Shown one piece after another: positions 31,785 to 41,702 of a stretch of 64,000 nt of DNA (positions are counted from its first letter, which is position 1; every line of letters begins with the position of its first letter). Under the pieces are notes generated by a model. That model saw only the letters and a program-made list of their open reading frames with translations. It had not been told where the DNA came from and ran no database searches. Origin of the DNA: Symbiotaphrina buchneri (Eukaryota > Ascomycota > Symbiotaphrinales > Symbiotaphrinaceae). The DNA lies in assembly GCA_001599915.1 (NCBI GenBank), contig BCIG01000034.1:124001-188000 (forward strand). Reading direction: 5' to 3'. The position numbers and the translations under genes are program-made.

Positions 31785-33693
31785 ATGCTAATTCATCGCT
31801 CTTTGCACGTCCTGATGACTCTTTTATCCGTTCTTTCATTTGTTTCCGTTCTGTCCTTCGTGCTCTGCACGCGTGCCGATGCTCCTCCATACCTCAACGC
31901 GCTGTCCTTCAACCTCGGTCTGCTAGGCGAGTATCCTCACCAGACATACCATTCCAGCAACCTCATCGCCCCTCGCGTCAATATCGTCCGGAGCGACCCG
32001 TCTTGTAATGGCGGCCTTTCAAACGACGAGGATGGAGAGGATTACATGTTCATAGCCCCACGAGGAGGAGCGGTTGAACAGGGCGGAGCGATGATCTTGG
32101 ACGCGAACGGAAGTCTGATATGGAAGGTCGACGGGACCGAGGGTTATGGCCAGATTTACAATGCGAGAACGCAGAGGTGGAAGGGCGAGGATTACTTGAC
32201 CTTTTGGAGTGGGAACGATGCGGTCGGAGGACATGGTGCGGGTGTCTACAAAATGGTACGTACGCTTCATCTTGTCGTTCCGGAATCTACAAAACGCTGG
32301 AGGTTCGTGCAGAAGGACAACTGACGGCAACAGCTCGACTCTTCATATACCGATGTCCGTACTGTCTCCGCTTTGCATGGTCTCGAAGCCGACCTGCATG
32401 AATTCCTCATCACCGACGACGACACTGCCCTTATAACGATCTATCAGATGCGGGCTGTCGACATGACCCCGGTCGGCAAAGCGGCCGAGGGCGACTTCAT
32501 CTGGGACTGCATCTTCCAAGAGATGGACATCGAGACCGGCGATGTACTTTTTCAGTGGCACGCTGCGGACCATTACGCCCTCACTGACAGCTTCAAGCCT
32601 GTCGGTAACGCTGGGACGATGAATGATCCTCACGATTTCTTCCACATGAACAGTATAGAGAAGGATGTGCATGGAAACTATCTCGTCAGTTCAAGATACA
32701 TGCATAGCGTGACGTACATCAACGGCACCACGGGCGATATCATCTGGATCATTGGCGGAAAGCGCAATATGTTTACCGATCTCTCCGAGGCTCCTGGCGC
32801 AGCAACCAATTTTTCATTCCAGCACGATGCGCGTATGCATCAGAATGGCACTGTGCTAACACTGTTCGATAACGCCGCTTATCCGGGAGAGGAACCGATG
32901 CCGTACAGCCGTGGTCTGTCAATCAAGATGGATACTGAGAACATGACGGCCACCCTGCTAGCTGATTATGTGAACCCGGCGCATATCAGCAGCAGCTCGC
33001 AGGGCTCAAACCAAGTGCTACCGAACGGCAACGTGGTCGTGGGATACGGCTTCAACGGTGCATGGACTGAATTCGCGCCGAATGGAACACCACTATGCGA
33101 CGTGCATTTCGAGGCTGCGTCAAAGTTCGGCAGTGGCGCCGTCCAGAGCTACCGGGTCTTCAAGCAAAAGTGGACTGGACGACCGAAGACAAATCCGGCG
33201 GTTGCAGTGGACGGTCGGAAGATCTACGTAAGTTGGAATGGAGCGACCGAGGTCAAGACATGGCTACTTCGGGGAACAGATCAGAAGGAGGAAGGAGCAC
33301 TTTGGGGAGATGTCAGGCGGGTGCACAAGAATGGGTTTGAGACAGAGATCAAGGTCCACTCCAACGAGTGGCCGATCGTACGAGTCGCCGCGTTGGATAA
33401 ATGGGGCAAGGTGTTGGCACACAGTGAGCCGCTGGAGATAGAGGTCAAGAAGGTAAGATCCCCCAGTCTATATCATCCATGCATAGCGACTGACTGGAAA
33501 ATAGACGGGTCTGAACCTGACAGGCCCTGAGACGATCCCGCTCAAAGTGCTTATGGGTTTCGTCGTTATCGCCGGACTGGGAACAGCCGTATGGGAGAGC
33601 TTGCATTTGCTGCGAAAACTGCGTGCACGGAGACACGGGGAGACAGTCGAGAGCGTACCCGAAGAAACAGTGGAGCTCATGCGAGATGTATGA
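31785..33693 (+). CDS. Arylsulfotransferase-family protein, secretory with C-terminal membrane anchor
   Basis: Three exons (31785-32255, 32334-33452, 33505-33693) give 592 residues. A signal-anchor (LHVLMTLLSVLSFVSVLSFV) leads into a beta-propeller-like body. Landmarks are DEDGEDYMFIAPRGG, ILDANGSLIWKVDG, HEFLITDDDTALITIYQ, NDPHDFFHMNSIEKD (conserved HDFFHMNSI), GNYLVSSRYMHSVTYI, DIIWIIGG, FSFQHDAR and NPAHISSSSQGSNQVL. These match the eukaryotic/fungal Arylsulfotrans_2 group. A second hydrophobic segment (VLMGFVVIAGLGTAVWESLHLL) near the C-terminus gives a short cytosolic tail. Bacterial relatives move sulfate between phenolic compounds through a catalytic His; the fungal function is not known. 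The frame is intact and the splice sites are strong. Confidence 0.88.
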
Positions 33694-34101
33694 GGTGCGA
33701 CTGTGATGGAGCATCTCCTGGGCTCTCGGTGGGTTTGATATCGCGCCCAGTCGGGTATCGGCAAGGAGGACTACCCGAATTGGCAGGACAGCACATCGCG
33801 GCAGAGCCTTCCAATCAAGGACCAAGCATCGCGCGGGCATTACCTAAAATCCGACGAGGAAAAGCGGGCAGATTGCTGAACGATAAGCAGCCGGCTGAAT
33901 AATCCACCGGGGAGGCGAGCGATCCCGCCAATCACAGTCCAAGCGCTGGCGTCATGCACGATAGGGCAGTGAGGGGCTGGCTATAAAGCCCTTTTGACGG
34001 CCAAGCTCTTTTTGCTCTTCACCTGCAGCACATCAAATATATCTCAGACATCCGATAACAACCTCAACTGATCTCACTCTTACCATCCTTCAATAACCAT
34101 T
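33694..34101. promoter_or_regulatory. Promoter of the SDR gene (CCAAT and TATA boxes)
   Basis: Contains CCAAT at 33928-33932 and TATAAA at 33982-33987, the latter 115 bp before the SDR start codon. The spacing fits a standard fungal core promoter with a UTR of roughly 80-90 nt. Confidence 0.55.
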
Positions 34102-35018
34102 ATGCCCAGCGTCTTCCTCATCACCGGGTGCAGCACCGGCTTCGGCAAAGAGCTCGTACAGATCGTGCTCGACAGCGGGGACATCGCGGTCGCGACGGCG
34201 CGCAACCCCTCGCAACTCGCCTCCTTCAAGAACGCCTCATCATCCAACTACCTGGCCGTCGCGCTCGACGTAACCTCCGCGTCCTCCATCGACGCCGCCT
34301 TCAAAGCCACACTCGAAAAGTTCGGACGCGTAGACGTCGTCGTCAATAACGCCGGCTACGGCCTGGGCGGCCCGTTCGAGACGCTCGCCGAAGACCAGAT
34401 CCGAAAGCAGTTCGAGGTCAATTTCTTCGGCTTGCTGGCGGTCACGAGAAAGGCGATGGAGGTCATGCGCGAGCAGAAACCCAGCGGCGGCCTTATCCAG
34501 CAGGTTACCTCTATCGGCGGACAGCGCGGCACGCCGCTCTTCTGTAAGCCTTCCTCCTCCCCGTCCCCGACACATCTGCACCTCTCTGCAAACCCAGAGA
34601 CTGACATTCTCGGCGCTACTTAGCCATCTACTGCGCCAGCAAATTCGCCGTGGAAGGCTTCACGGAAGCCGTCGCGCTGGAAGTCAAGCCGGAGTGGGGG
34701 ATCAAGTTCAACATCATCGAGCCCGGTGGTTTCCGAACGGATTGGGCGGGCCGCAGCATGGACTTCGGCTCCATCACGAAACCGGAGTATGATCACCTGG
34801 ATGCGCGTAAGGCGATGGCGGCCCGCAACGGAAAGCAGCCTGGCGACCCCGTGAAGGGCGCGAGAGTCATGTATGAGGTTGCGGTTATGGAAGAGCCGCC
34901 GCTCAGGATTGTGGTGGGAACGGATGCGTTTAAGGCGCTGAACGAGAAGTTGGAGAAGTATCGTGTGAATGTGGAGAAATATAAGGAGTTGAGTACTTCG
35001 ACGAATGTGGATTCGTAG
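34102..35018 (+). CDS. Short-chain dehydrogenase/reductase (SDR)
   Basis: Two exons (34102-34543 and 34624-35018; GTAAGC...CTTAG) give 278 residues. Rossmann motif FLITGCSTGFGKEL (TGxxxGxG) at residues 5-18, DVTSASS for the adenine pocket, VVNNAGYGLGG, and the catalytic YxxxK in SIYCASKFAVEGF, followed by EPGGFRTDW. This is the classical SDR subgroup common in fungi and annotated as oxidoreductases of unknown substrate; cytosolic and NADP(H)-preferring by analogy. The frame is intact. Confidence 0.9.
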
Positions 35019-35395
35019 AGGATGCGGGGGAATGTGATGGGAGTTGGGGATTCATGGGATGGGGAGGGTGCATATAGAAAGATAGATTGATCAATTTATC
35101 GGGCGTGTCCACGGTTGTCATGAAGATTCCCGTCCGTTCATTACGTGAATCCGCCCCCAATAATCCTCGCGCTTATGCAGCCAAGGCCGGGGCTCTTACA
35201 AGGCTGCGGCGAAGCGGTCAACCTCATCCCTCATTTCTACTCCACCTTGACCGCTGGGAAACTTCTTTGCAGAAGGTCAGTTTGGTCAAGGTGCGACCCA
35301 GATACTAAGTGCGTGTTTGACAGAATGGTGAATCTCATGAATCTTTGCACGTCGGCGCCCTCACTCACTCTGTCCAGGCTGAACCCGATGGAACA
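35019..35395. other. Spacer upstream of the CorA-like gene
   Basis: About 380 bp. The frame of the next gene stays open upstream to about 35345 without an ATG, so a 5' exon in this spacer is possible. Otherwise nothing seen. Confidence 0.4.
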
Positions 35396-38219
35396 ATGAC
35401 ACTGGAGCTACTGCGGCTAGCACAGGATCTTGACAAGGACAAGTTGGAACTGCTTGTGAAACTGCTCCCATCAAAGGCGGCGCCCAGCGTCGACGCCGTG
35501 TCGGACAGGCTATCGAAAAATCAAAAGATATGGGAGGAAGAGATACTTGCGTACCGGATCATGGAGCATGAGCGACGGCCGGCGAACCTGGTTGGCAGAC
35601 CGACATCCACTTCGCCTGCCCAGCTGCTGGCGCCAACGAGGCCCTGGATGGGAGCGCAGTATAGGGCAGCGTACCCTTGCCTCTCTGCTTTCCTCCAGAC
35701 TGCTGGACTCGGAGAAGTCTGCGAATCCCAGGTGCAATGGGAACACCTTGGCCAGGTGGGCATCAAGCATACAGACACCGTCGGCGTGCTTAAGTGGTTC
35801 GGCGCCCGCGGCGACATCCTGGATATGAAGAAGCTCTGGACGGAGATTACATCCTGGCCACCCTCGTTTTTGTACAGAGTGCCATGGGGCCAATCAACTG
35901 AGCATGTTCACCCAATGCGATCGGTCCAGATCCGCGTATCGGATCTCTCTCCACTTCTCATGGCGTTTGTACTAGAGGCAACAGCCCGGTTGGTAGCACA
36001 TCACTGCATCGGCTACGATAGCTGACCGGAATAGCGCTGACCTGACATATGTCGCGCAATTTTTTGAGAGATATCTGAATTTGAGCAATTGGGCAAAGGT
36101 GAACTTGTTGAACATCTCCACTCGGTGCTACGACTGGGGCACGAAACTGAACGACTATACATTCCAATACCATATAGCAATGTACTTCATCACGGCGGAA
36201 ACAATTTACTCGGAGTTCGTCGCAGAAGATAAAAGGAAGCTCCGTCGATCTGCTCCGTTCAGCCGCTCCGTCAAAGGTAAGCATCGCTATATTTACGAGG
36301 AGCAGCTTTCCTGTCTTGTTGTTGGACACGGCGGGGATCTGTACACTTGCATACAGCTGGAGGAGGGCTACTTTGCGGGTCGTGGAAGGAACCAGCGCCG
36401 ACCGGTGTTCAACCGCCCCGAGACCAACCAACAGCATAGTCCTAGCTATGTCTTCCTCTCGTGGCTTATGGTTGCCGTTCACAGATGCAAATGGAGATGG
36501 CAGGTTGCTGTTGAAGCAGTCGATAATCAGACTCTCCAGTTGGTAGCCTTATTGCCTTGAACAGGATGGACTTACCTGATGTGTGTTAGGCACAAATAAT
36601 CTTCAAAGAAGATGATACAGGCTCGTGGCATACCGACACCATTGTATGACGCTAATTGGTACAGATCTTCTGGCGGACGACCCTCACTTTTCAAGGTCAA
36701 AGACATATTTCTGGGCTTTGCAAGTCTATAAACTGTTCGAAGTAAATCAAGGCGGCCCTTCGCAGTCCAAGAACCTCTGGTTTACTGACCATGGCAGCAA
36801 ACTCTGACGGAAACTGTCCAGACTTGGGAATCCTTCAAGCGAGAAGATCTGGAGAAGCTGTATGATGGGAAAATGCCGGCCAACGAATGGTCCGATAATA
36901 TTGACGCGATCGACAAATCTATGGACCAGCTTCGAAGTCATATCAGACACGTGCAACGCAGAGCGCAGGATGTTGTAACTCTGCGAGACGGGTATCTTTC
37001 GGTGGACCCCGGGAGGACGATGACCTGCTAATATATGTTAGGCTTTTCGGAGTAAGCTCATTGTTTGATTCAAGAACAACGTTGCAACAAGGAGACAATA
37101 TCCGCTTGTTAACATATGTTACCATCCTGTTTCTACCGCTGTCATTTTGCACGGTATGTGGGCGGCTTAACTTTTACCAATTGCCAGAATAGAAGTCGTG
37201 GTTGTTACTGATTAGTATAGAGCATCTTCGGCATGCAAACTATCCTGCCACCTACATTGACGTCCACTGCATTCGCGATAACACTGCCGCTAGTAACTCT
37301 CGCGACAGCCCTGCTCGTCTTGAATCTGGAAAGCCTCCTCGCAGGAGGGAACCGAATATCACATATCCTCGCAGATCGACTCTCAAACCATATGCGGGAG
37401 CACCACCGCACAAGCTGGCAAAAGATCGCTGGAACGCTAGATGAAGACCGCAAGACTGCGAAAGCACCAGTCAAGAAGTTCCACCGGCAGACCTCGAACT
37501 GGGTGTACGTTATCTTCTTCCTGGAGTCAATCCTAGTGTGGCTTCCCGTACACGAGATCAAGGGCGCTACCAGGCTGTACGGATTGACCAGCGACGCCAA
37601 GGAGCGCTTCCGGTTCATAGTCCTGTCGAGGGTGGATGCCACTCGATTCCAGACACAGCCTGACTCGCGGCTGCCGTTCGCAACGAAATTGCGACTGTTT
37701 GAAGAAGCAGAGCGACGCAAGCCGACAGACGCATTGCCTAGGATCAGAAGCTCTCATTTTGTACTAGGGATTGCGTACCTTCTCCTGCGACTAATGTCGG
37801 CGGCTGTGCGCTTCCTGATGCTTGTGCTGTGGATCCCGATGGTAGGCGTGGAGTACTTCCTTCTCTTGGCCGCGTGCGTCTTCCTGCCGCTGCCACCCGG
37901 TCCTGCGGAACAATTGCAACTCTTCCACCGGCCGCTCCCCATGTTGGGTTTCTTGCACTCCGGAGAGCCTGCACGTGCACGTAGCCAGGATCCCGCAGCC
38001 GCGGGTCACCCGTTCAAACCGGATCCGAAAAGTCAGGAGACAACTCAACCGTCTAGGAGGCTCCAGTCTCAGGACGTGCATGCGGAGATCTTCGAACGCC
38101 GGAGACCAAAAGGCAGGAGGCTTAGGGATATTGCAAGGGCGAAGGCTACGAATCTGGCTAATGTGCCGGAACACGAGCCTGAGGCCGGGATGGGGCCCCT
38201 GGGACCGGATGCTGTGTGA
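35396..38219 (+). CDS. CorA-like membrane protein with large cytosolic domain and extended C-terminus
   Basis: Exons 35396-35988, 36035-36542, 36590 to 36741 (inner joint unresolved), 36798-36991, 37042-37153 and 37221-38219. The long N-terminal half is the cytosolic domain found in fungal CorA-like proteins of HET/NLR loci (PSYVFLSWLMVAVHRCKWRW, SRSKTYFWALQVYKLFE, then coiled coil DQLRSHIRHVQRRAQDVVTL). The pore signature follows: QQGDNIRLLTYVTILFLPLS then SIFGMQTILP, where the canonical GMN of magnesium channels is GMQ. The second CorA helix is FAITLPLVTLATALLVLN. About 250 further residues add more hydrophobic segments (WVYVIFFLESILVW, MLVLWIPMVGVEYFLLLAACVFL) and a basic tail. Between 36644 and 36664, donor-, branch- and acceptor-like motifs are packed into 21 nt and the two sides are out of frame, so a small deletion or an error in the intron is likely. 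Loss of GMN argues against simple Mg2+ transport. Confidence 0.72.
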
Positions 38220-39070
38220 ACCTTTTTGAGGAGTGCGCGCTCTTCTACGGAGCGGCGTCCGTTGGTTGAGGGATGTGTTCAACTGAAAGTGTCCAGCTTC
38301 TACAGTAATGCCAGTTTTGCAGCGTTGGGTCCAGTAGATGTTCCACGGCTCCCAATCCGGTTCCTTTTACCTTTACCCCATTTCCTTGTTCTCATGCTTG
38401 GTTCTAGGGATATGCGAGATGCGTCCAGCAGAGGCTATTATGTTTGACGGAGAGAGTACACCTAGGCGTGCCGCAGGCCGGTTTTAGGTCACTAATGATG
38501 TGTTGATTGATTGCAGAAACACGTCATATCAACAAAAATTGCTTCGGCTTGGGCTGATGAGATTATTATAACTCATTGCTGAAATGATTAATAGCCCTCC
38601 GTGCTTGTGCTACGGAGCCGTTGTGATTAAAGGTAGACTACTTCGGCAGTGACCATGCCCGAGCAGATTCCGAGTCTCCAAGTCACCAGCTACATCGTGC
38701 TAGCCATCTTGGTAACCCGTTCACTCCTTCATTAGGACAAATTCTTGGAGTTTCTAGCCGTCGGCCACGTGTTGTGACCCGGTGTAGCTCGGATCCGTCT
38801 AGTTGTGAGGGGGAAGGCGCAGCTCGGACTCGCGAGCCAATGAACTCCCACCAGCCCCTGACCTCCTGATTCGGCGCGGGGGACAACCACGCCCGATAGC
38901 TGAGGGGATATATTGTGATCTTATCGTATCGTTTCTCATATCACAGCTCCAGATATTCCCACATCTACACCGCAACGATCGGATTCATTTCTAGAAGCCG
39001 TGACCTGTCCGGCTCGCGCAATACAGAAAGTCCCTTGCTTGTTCCGGGTCAACAAGCATACCCATCCAGC
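38220..39070. other. Gene-free stretch
   Basis: About 850 bp between the CorA-like gene and the FMN dehydrogenase. No supported coding sequence or repeat. Confidence 0.5.
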
Positions 39071-40142
39071 ATGGCAAACCGCCCCGCGACCCTGGACCCC
39101 ACGGTCTTCACCATCAAAGACCTCAAAGAGCAAGCCTCGAAGAAACTCCCCAAGCCCTACCGCGGTACAACCCCCTTCACAACAGACTCGCAGCAATGCC
39201 TAACACACCCCCCACAGACTTCTTCAACGAAGGCGCCATGGACCTACACACGCTGCGCGACAACGAAGCTGCCTTCGACCGGTACCGGATCCGGCCGCGG
39301 ATCCTGATCAACGTCTCGCACATCGACACCAGCACATCTTTCCTCGGCAGCAAGATCTCCTTCCCTCTCGGGTTCTCGTCCGCGGCTTTCCACTGCTTGG
39401 CGCACCCGGACGGCGAGGTGGCTACTAGCCGCGCGGCGGCGAAGAATGGCATCCCGATGGCGCTGAGCATGTATAGCACGAAGAGCTTGGAGGATGTCAT
39501 GGATGCCGCGAAGGAGATCTCGGGCCCGGATGTGCCCCGTGCCATGCAGTTGACGATGTTGAATGATCGTGCTCTGACGCTGAAGTGTATCAGACGCGCG
39601 GAGGGTGGGTCTTACTCCTGTCCTTGTGTCCCTCTCCTGGACGTGTTCTGTTCAGCGCAGACGGCGGTTCATTCTTCAAGTAGTGCATGCTGACCAGACA
39701 TTTCGGACTCGGACAGCTGCCGGTTACAAAGCCGTCTTTGTCACCGTGGACGGCCTAGTGCTGGGCCGGCGTCTGAACGAACACCGCAACAAGTTCGCGC
39801 TTCCTGCGCCTTTCTCCATGCCCAACATCGAGGCGCCCGCTGTGGACTACACCGGTAAAGGCAATGCGCCAGCAGCGTTTGGTGGGTACCCTCCCTTTTG
39901 CATGCAGCATGATTGAGCTCTGCTGACCGGTATCAGCGGCCAACCTGGAGTGGGCCGACCTCATCCCGTGGTTGAAGGCGAACACCAAGATGCAGGTCTG
40001 GATCAAAGGCGGTGCGACCCTTCCTCTTTCTTGTCCTTGTTGAGCGCTCAACTGATATGTTGTCTTCAAAGTTCACACCCCGGACGGCCTGGAACTTGAA
40101 TGGCGGATATCGCGCTCAGCTATTGGCTCTGATAAGGCGTGA
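39071..40142 (+). pseudogene. FMN-dependent alpha-hydroxy-acid dehydrogenase, 3' part missing
   Basis: Exons 39071-39164, 39218-39604, 39717-39881, 39937-40011 and 40072-40142 give 263 residues, against about 360-400 for the family (glycolate oxidase, L-lactate dehydrogenase). Present: KKLPKPYRDFFNEGAMD, RPRILINVSHIDTST, ISFPLGFSSAAFHCLAHPDGE (FMN contacts), AAGYKAVFVTVDGLVLGRR and the flavin-facing lysine in MQVWIKGVHTPDG. After WRISRSAIGSDKA a TGA ends the frame. The catalytic His loop (SNHGGRQ in the family), the following Arg and the phosphate-binding DGGxRRGxD block are absent, and I do not find them in any frame of the next 300 bp. All splice sites are good, so the loss is a truncation of the 3' third rather than general decay. 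The product would be inactive. Confidence 0.78.
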
Positions 40143-40484
40143 GCCGCGTGGCGTCTTGTTCCAGCCTGATGCGGACCACTTAAGGCGACTGATTCGCCAC
40201 GTATCTGTCGGGGAATTTGCATGATCGCACGCAACCATGCCTTGTTCCCTGGTTCCATTGCAGAAGTGCTAGTTATCCTGATACGGAAGGTAAGCTGTTC
40301 CGCTGACCGTCTGATCGGCTTGCGGTACAGGGCACATTGTGCAGCTCGCCACGAATCTAGACATCTCCAGCCTTCTTCCATCATCGCTGTTCAAACTTCA
40401 GGTCCTCGCAGCTGACGACCTTCTTACTGCAATAATACCAACAGGCAGTCTACGCAACGGGCTTGTGACTGTGCACCATCAGCC
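40143..40484. other. Region replacing the lost 3' end of the FMN dehydrogenase
   Basis: About 340 bp with no resemblance to the missing dehydrogenase end. A frame open from 40339 to 40551 may belong to a 5' exon of the following gene. A recombination joint probably lies near 40,130. Confidence 0.35.
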
Positions 40485-41325
40485 ATGGCCATTCACAGCT
40501 CCCGATCGGACTATGTCACTCTCATGTCTCTGGGTCCACCCACGACGTTAATGTACCTCCTGTCGGATCCGTTGCCAGCGAACGTCGAGAAAGTTGAGAT
40601 AAACATCGAAAGCCATGATCAGGGTGTTTGCGAGAACCCCTCCCTGGGTTCATGGACCTGGTTTGAAGCGTCTGTCTTGAGGAGCCGGACTGGAGATCCG
40701 ATGCAGTGTCCGCGCTATACAAGACAAAGACAAGTACGGCCACATCCTGCAGATTTCGAGGATCACACGGAAGAACAAGGGTGGTATTTCGTACCGATAT
40801 CGGACAAAACTCAAGAAAACGCAGATGGACCGCGGTCGATGTCTACAAGTGTACGCATAGCGACAAACAGCGTGGGCGCTGAATGGCAAAACCACAGGGC
40901 CCTGCTCTTCGCGGAGAGTGGACAGGATGATGACCTTGCCATCCATCAATTGAGATGTGATCTAGTCCCAGGTGACCGAATTGTGGTCTGGGCCAGGGTT
41001 CAAGTAGTACACCCAGCCTCGAAGTGCCGTCAGTCGGCGACTAATGCGACCTAAGTTTGTAGGTTGGTGTAATCATGTCAGGAAGGTGACTACCGAGGTC
41101 TCGACAGAGGGGATCGCCGGACTACAGTCGGAGCGCCCTGAGAACATCTCCCCGGAAGAGGACCAAATCATGGCTGAATGCGCGTCCTCAGCCTGCAGCG
41201 CCGAATCCACAGAACGAGACGGTCTTTTACACGGCCAACCCTTTGAGCAGTCGTCCGCAGCGATTGATAATGGCCGCATTGAGGGCGAGAGCACTAACCA
41301 TGCCATCCGCGAGGTAGCTCCCTGA
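40485..41325 (+). CDS. Protein of a family often found as C-terminal domain in fungal ankyrin/F-box proteins
   Basis: Two exons (40485-41003 and 41056-41325; GTAGTA donor, GACTAATGC branch, CTAAG acceptor) give 262 residues. Motifs: VEKVEINIESHDQGV, GSWTWFEASVL, EWQNHRALLFAESGQDD, CDLVPGDRIVVWARVQ and, across the intron, FVGWCNHVRKV. The pattern 'SxDQGW...WTWFE...W..H.......L..GD.I.VWARA.FPGW.N.V' is a recurrent beta-sandwich-like fungal domain that usually follows ankyrin or F-box modules. Here it stands alone, with a Glu/Ser-rich tail. The true start may lie further upstream. Function unknown; a ligand- or lipid-binding beta sandwich is a guess from the fold-like pattern. Confidence 0.6.
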
Positions 41326-41702
41326 ATGCTCTCAACGAACGGGAGTTTCCAAAATGGTGCTGAAGCACACAGTCGCTCAGGAGAATCGACAAACGTTGAG
41401 GGTGTACTGCAAGAGCTGCAGAAAATACATCGCGGAGATTGGATCATTTGTGACCACAACTGCCGGTCTGGCTCCGTATCAACTTAAGTCTATATGACTG
41501 ACTTATGGCAATACAGTTCCTCAGATCATCGGCATCCCATGATCATGCACGAGTCGCACAGCAGAGATGAAGACAATAAAGAGGCGAAGTATTTCGGTAA
41601 TACCGGCAAAGGAGTAGACCGCCGCGACAAGGATGACAAAGGTGAGAAAGGTGAGATTAGGCGTTGAGAGAAAAATCCATCTGATGCCCATCACTAGATA
41701 CG
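41326..41702. other. Spacer upstream of the HET gene
   Basis: About 380 bp, promoter of the HET gene. No motif singled out. Confidence 0.4.

Noticed and set aside
37205-37720. 171-codon minus-strand frame inside the CorA-like gene
   Set aside because: Antisense shadow of the exon encoding the membrane segments.
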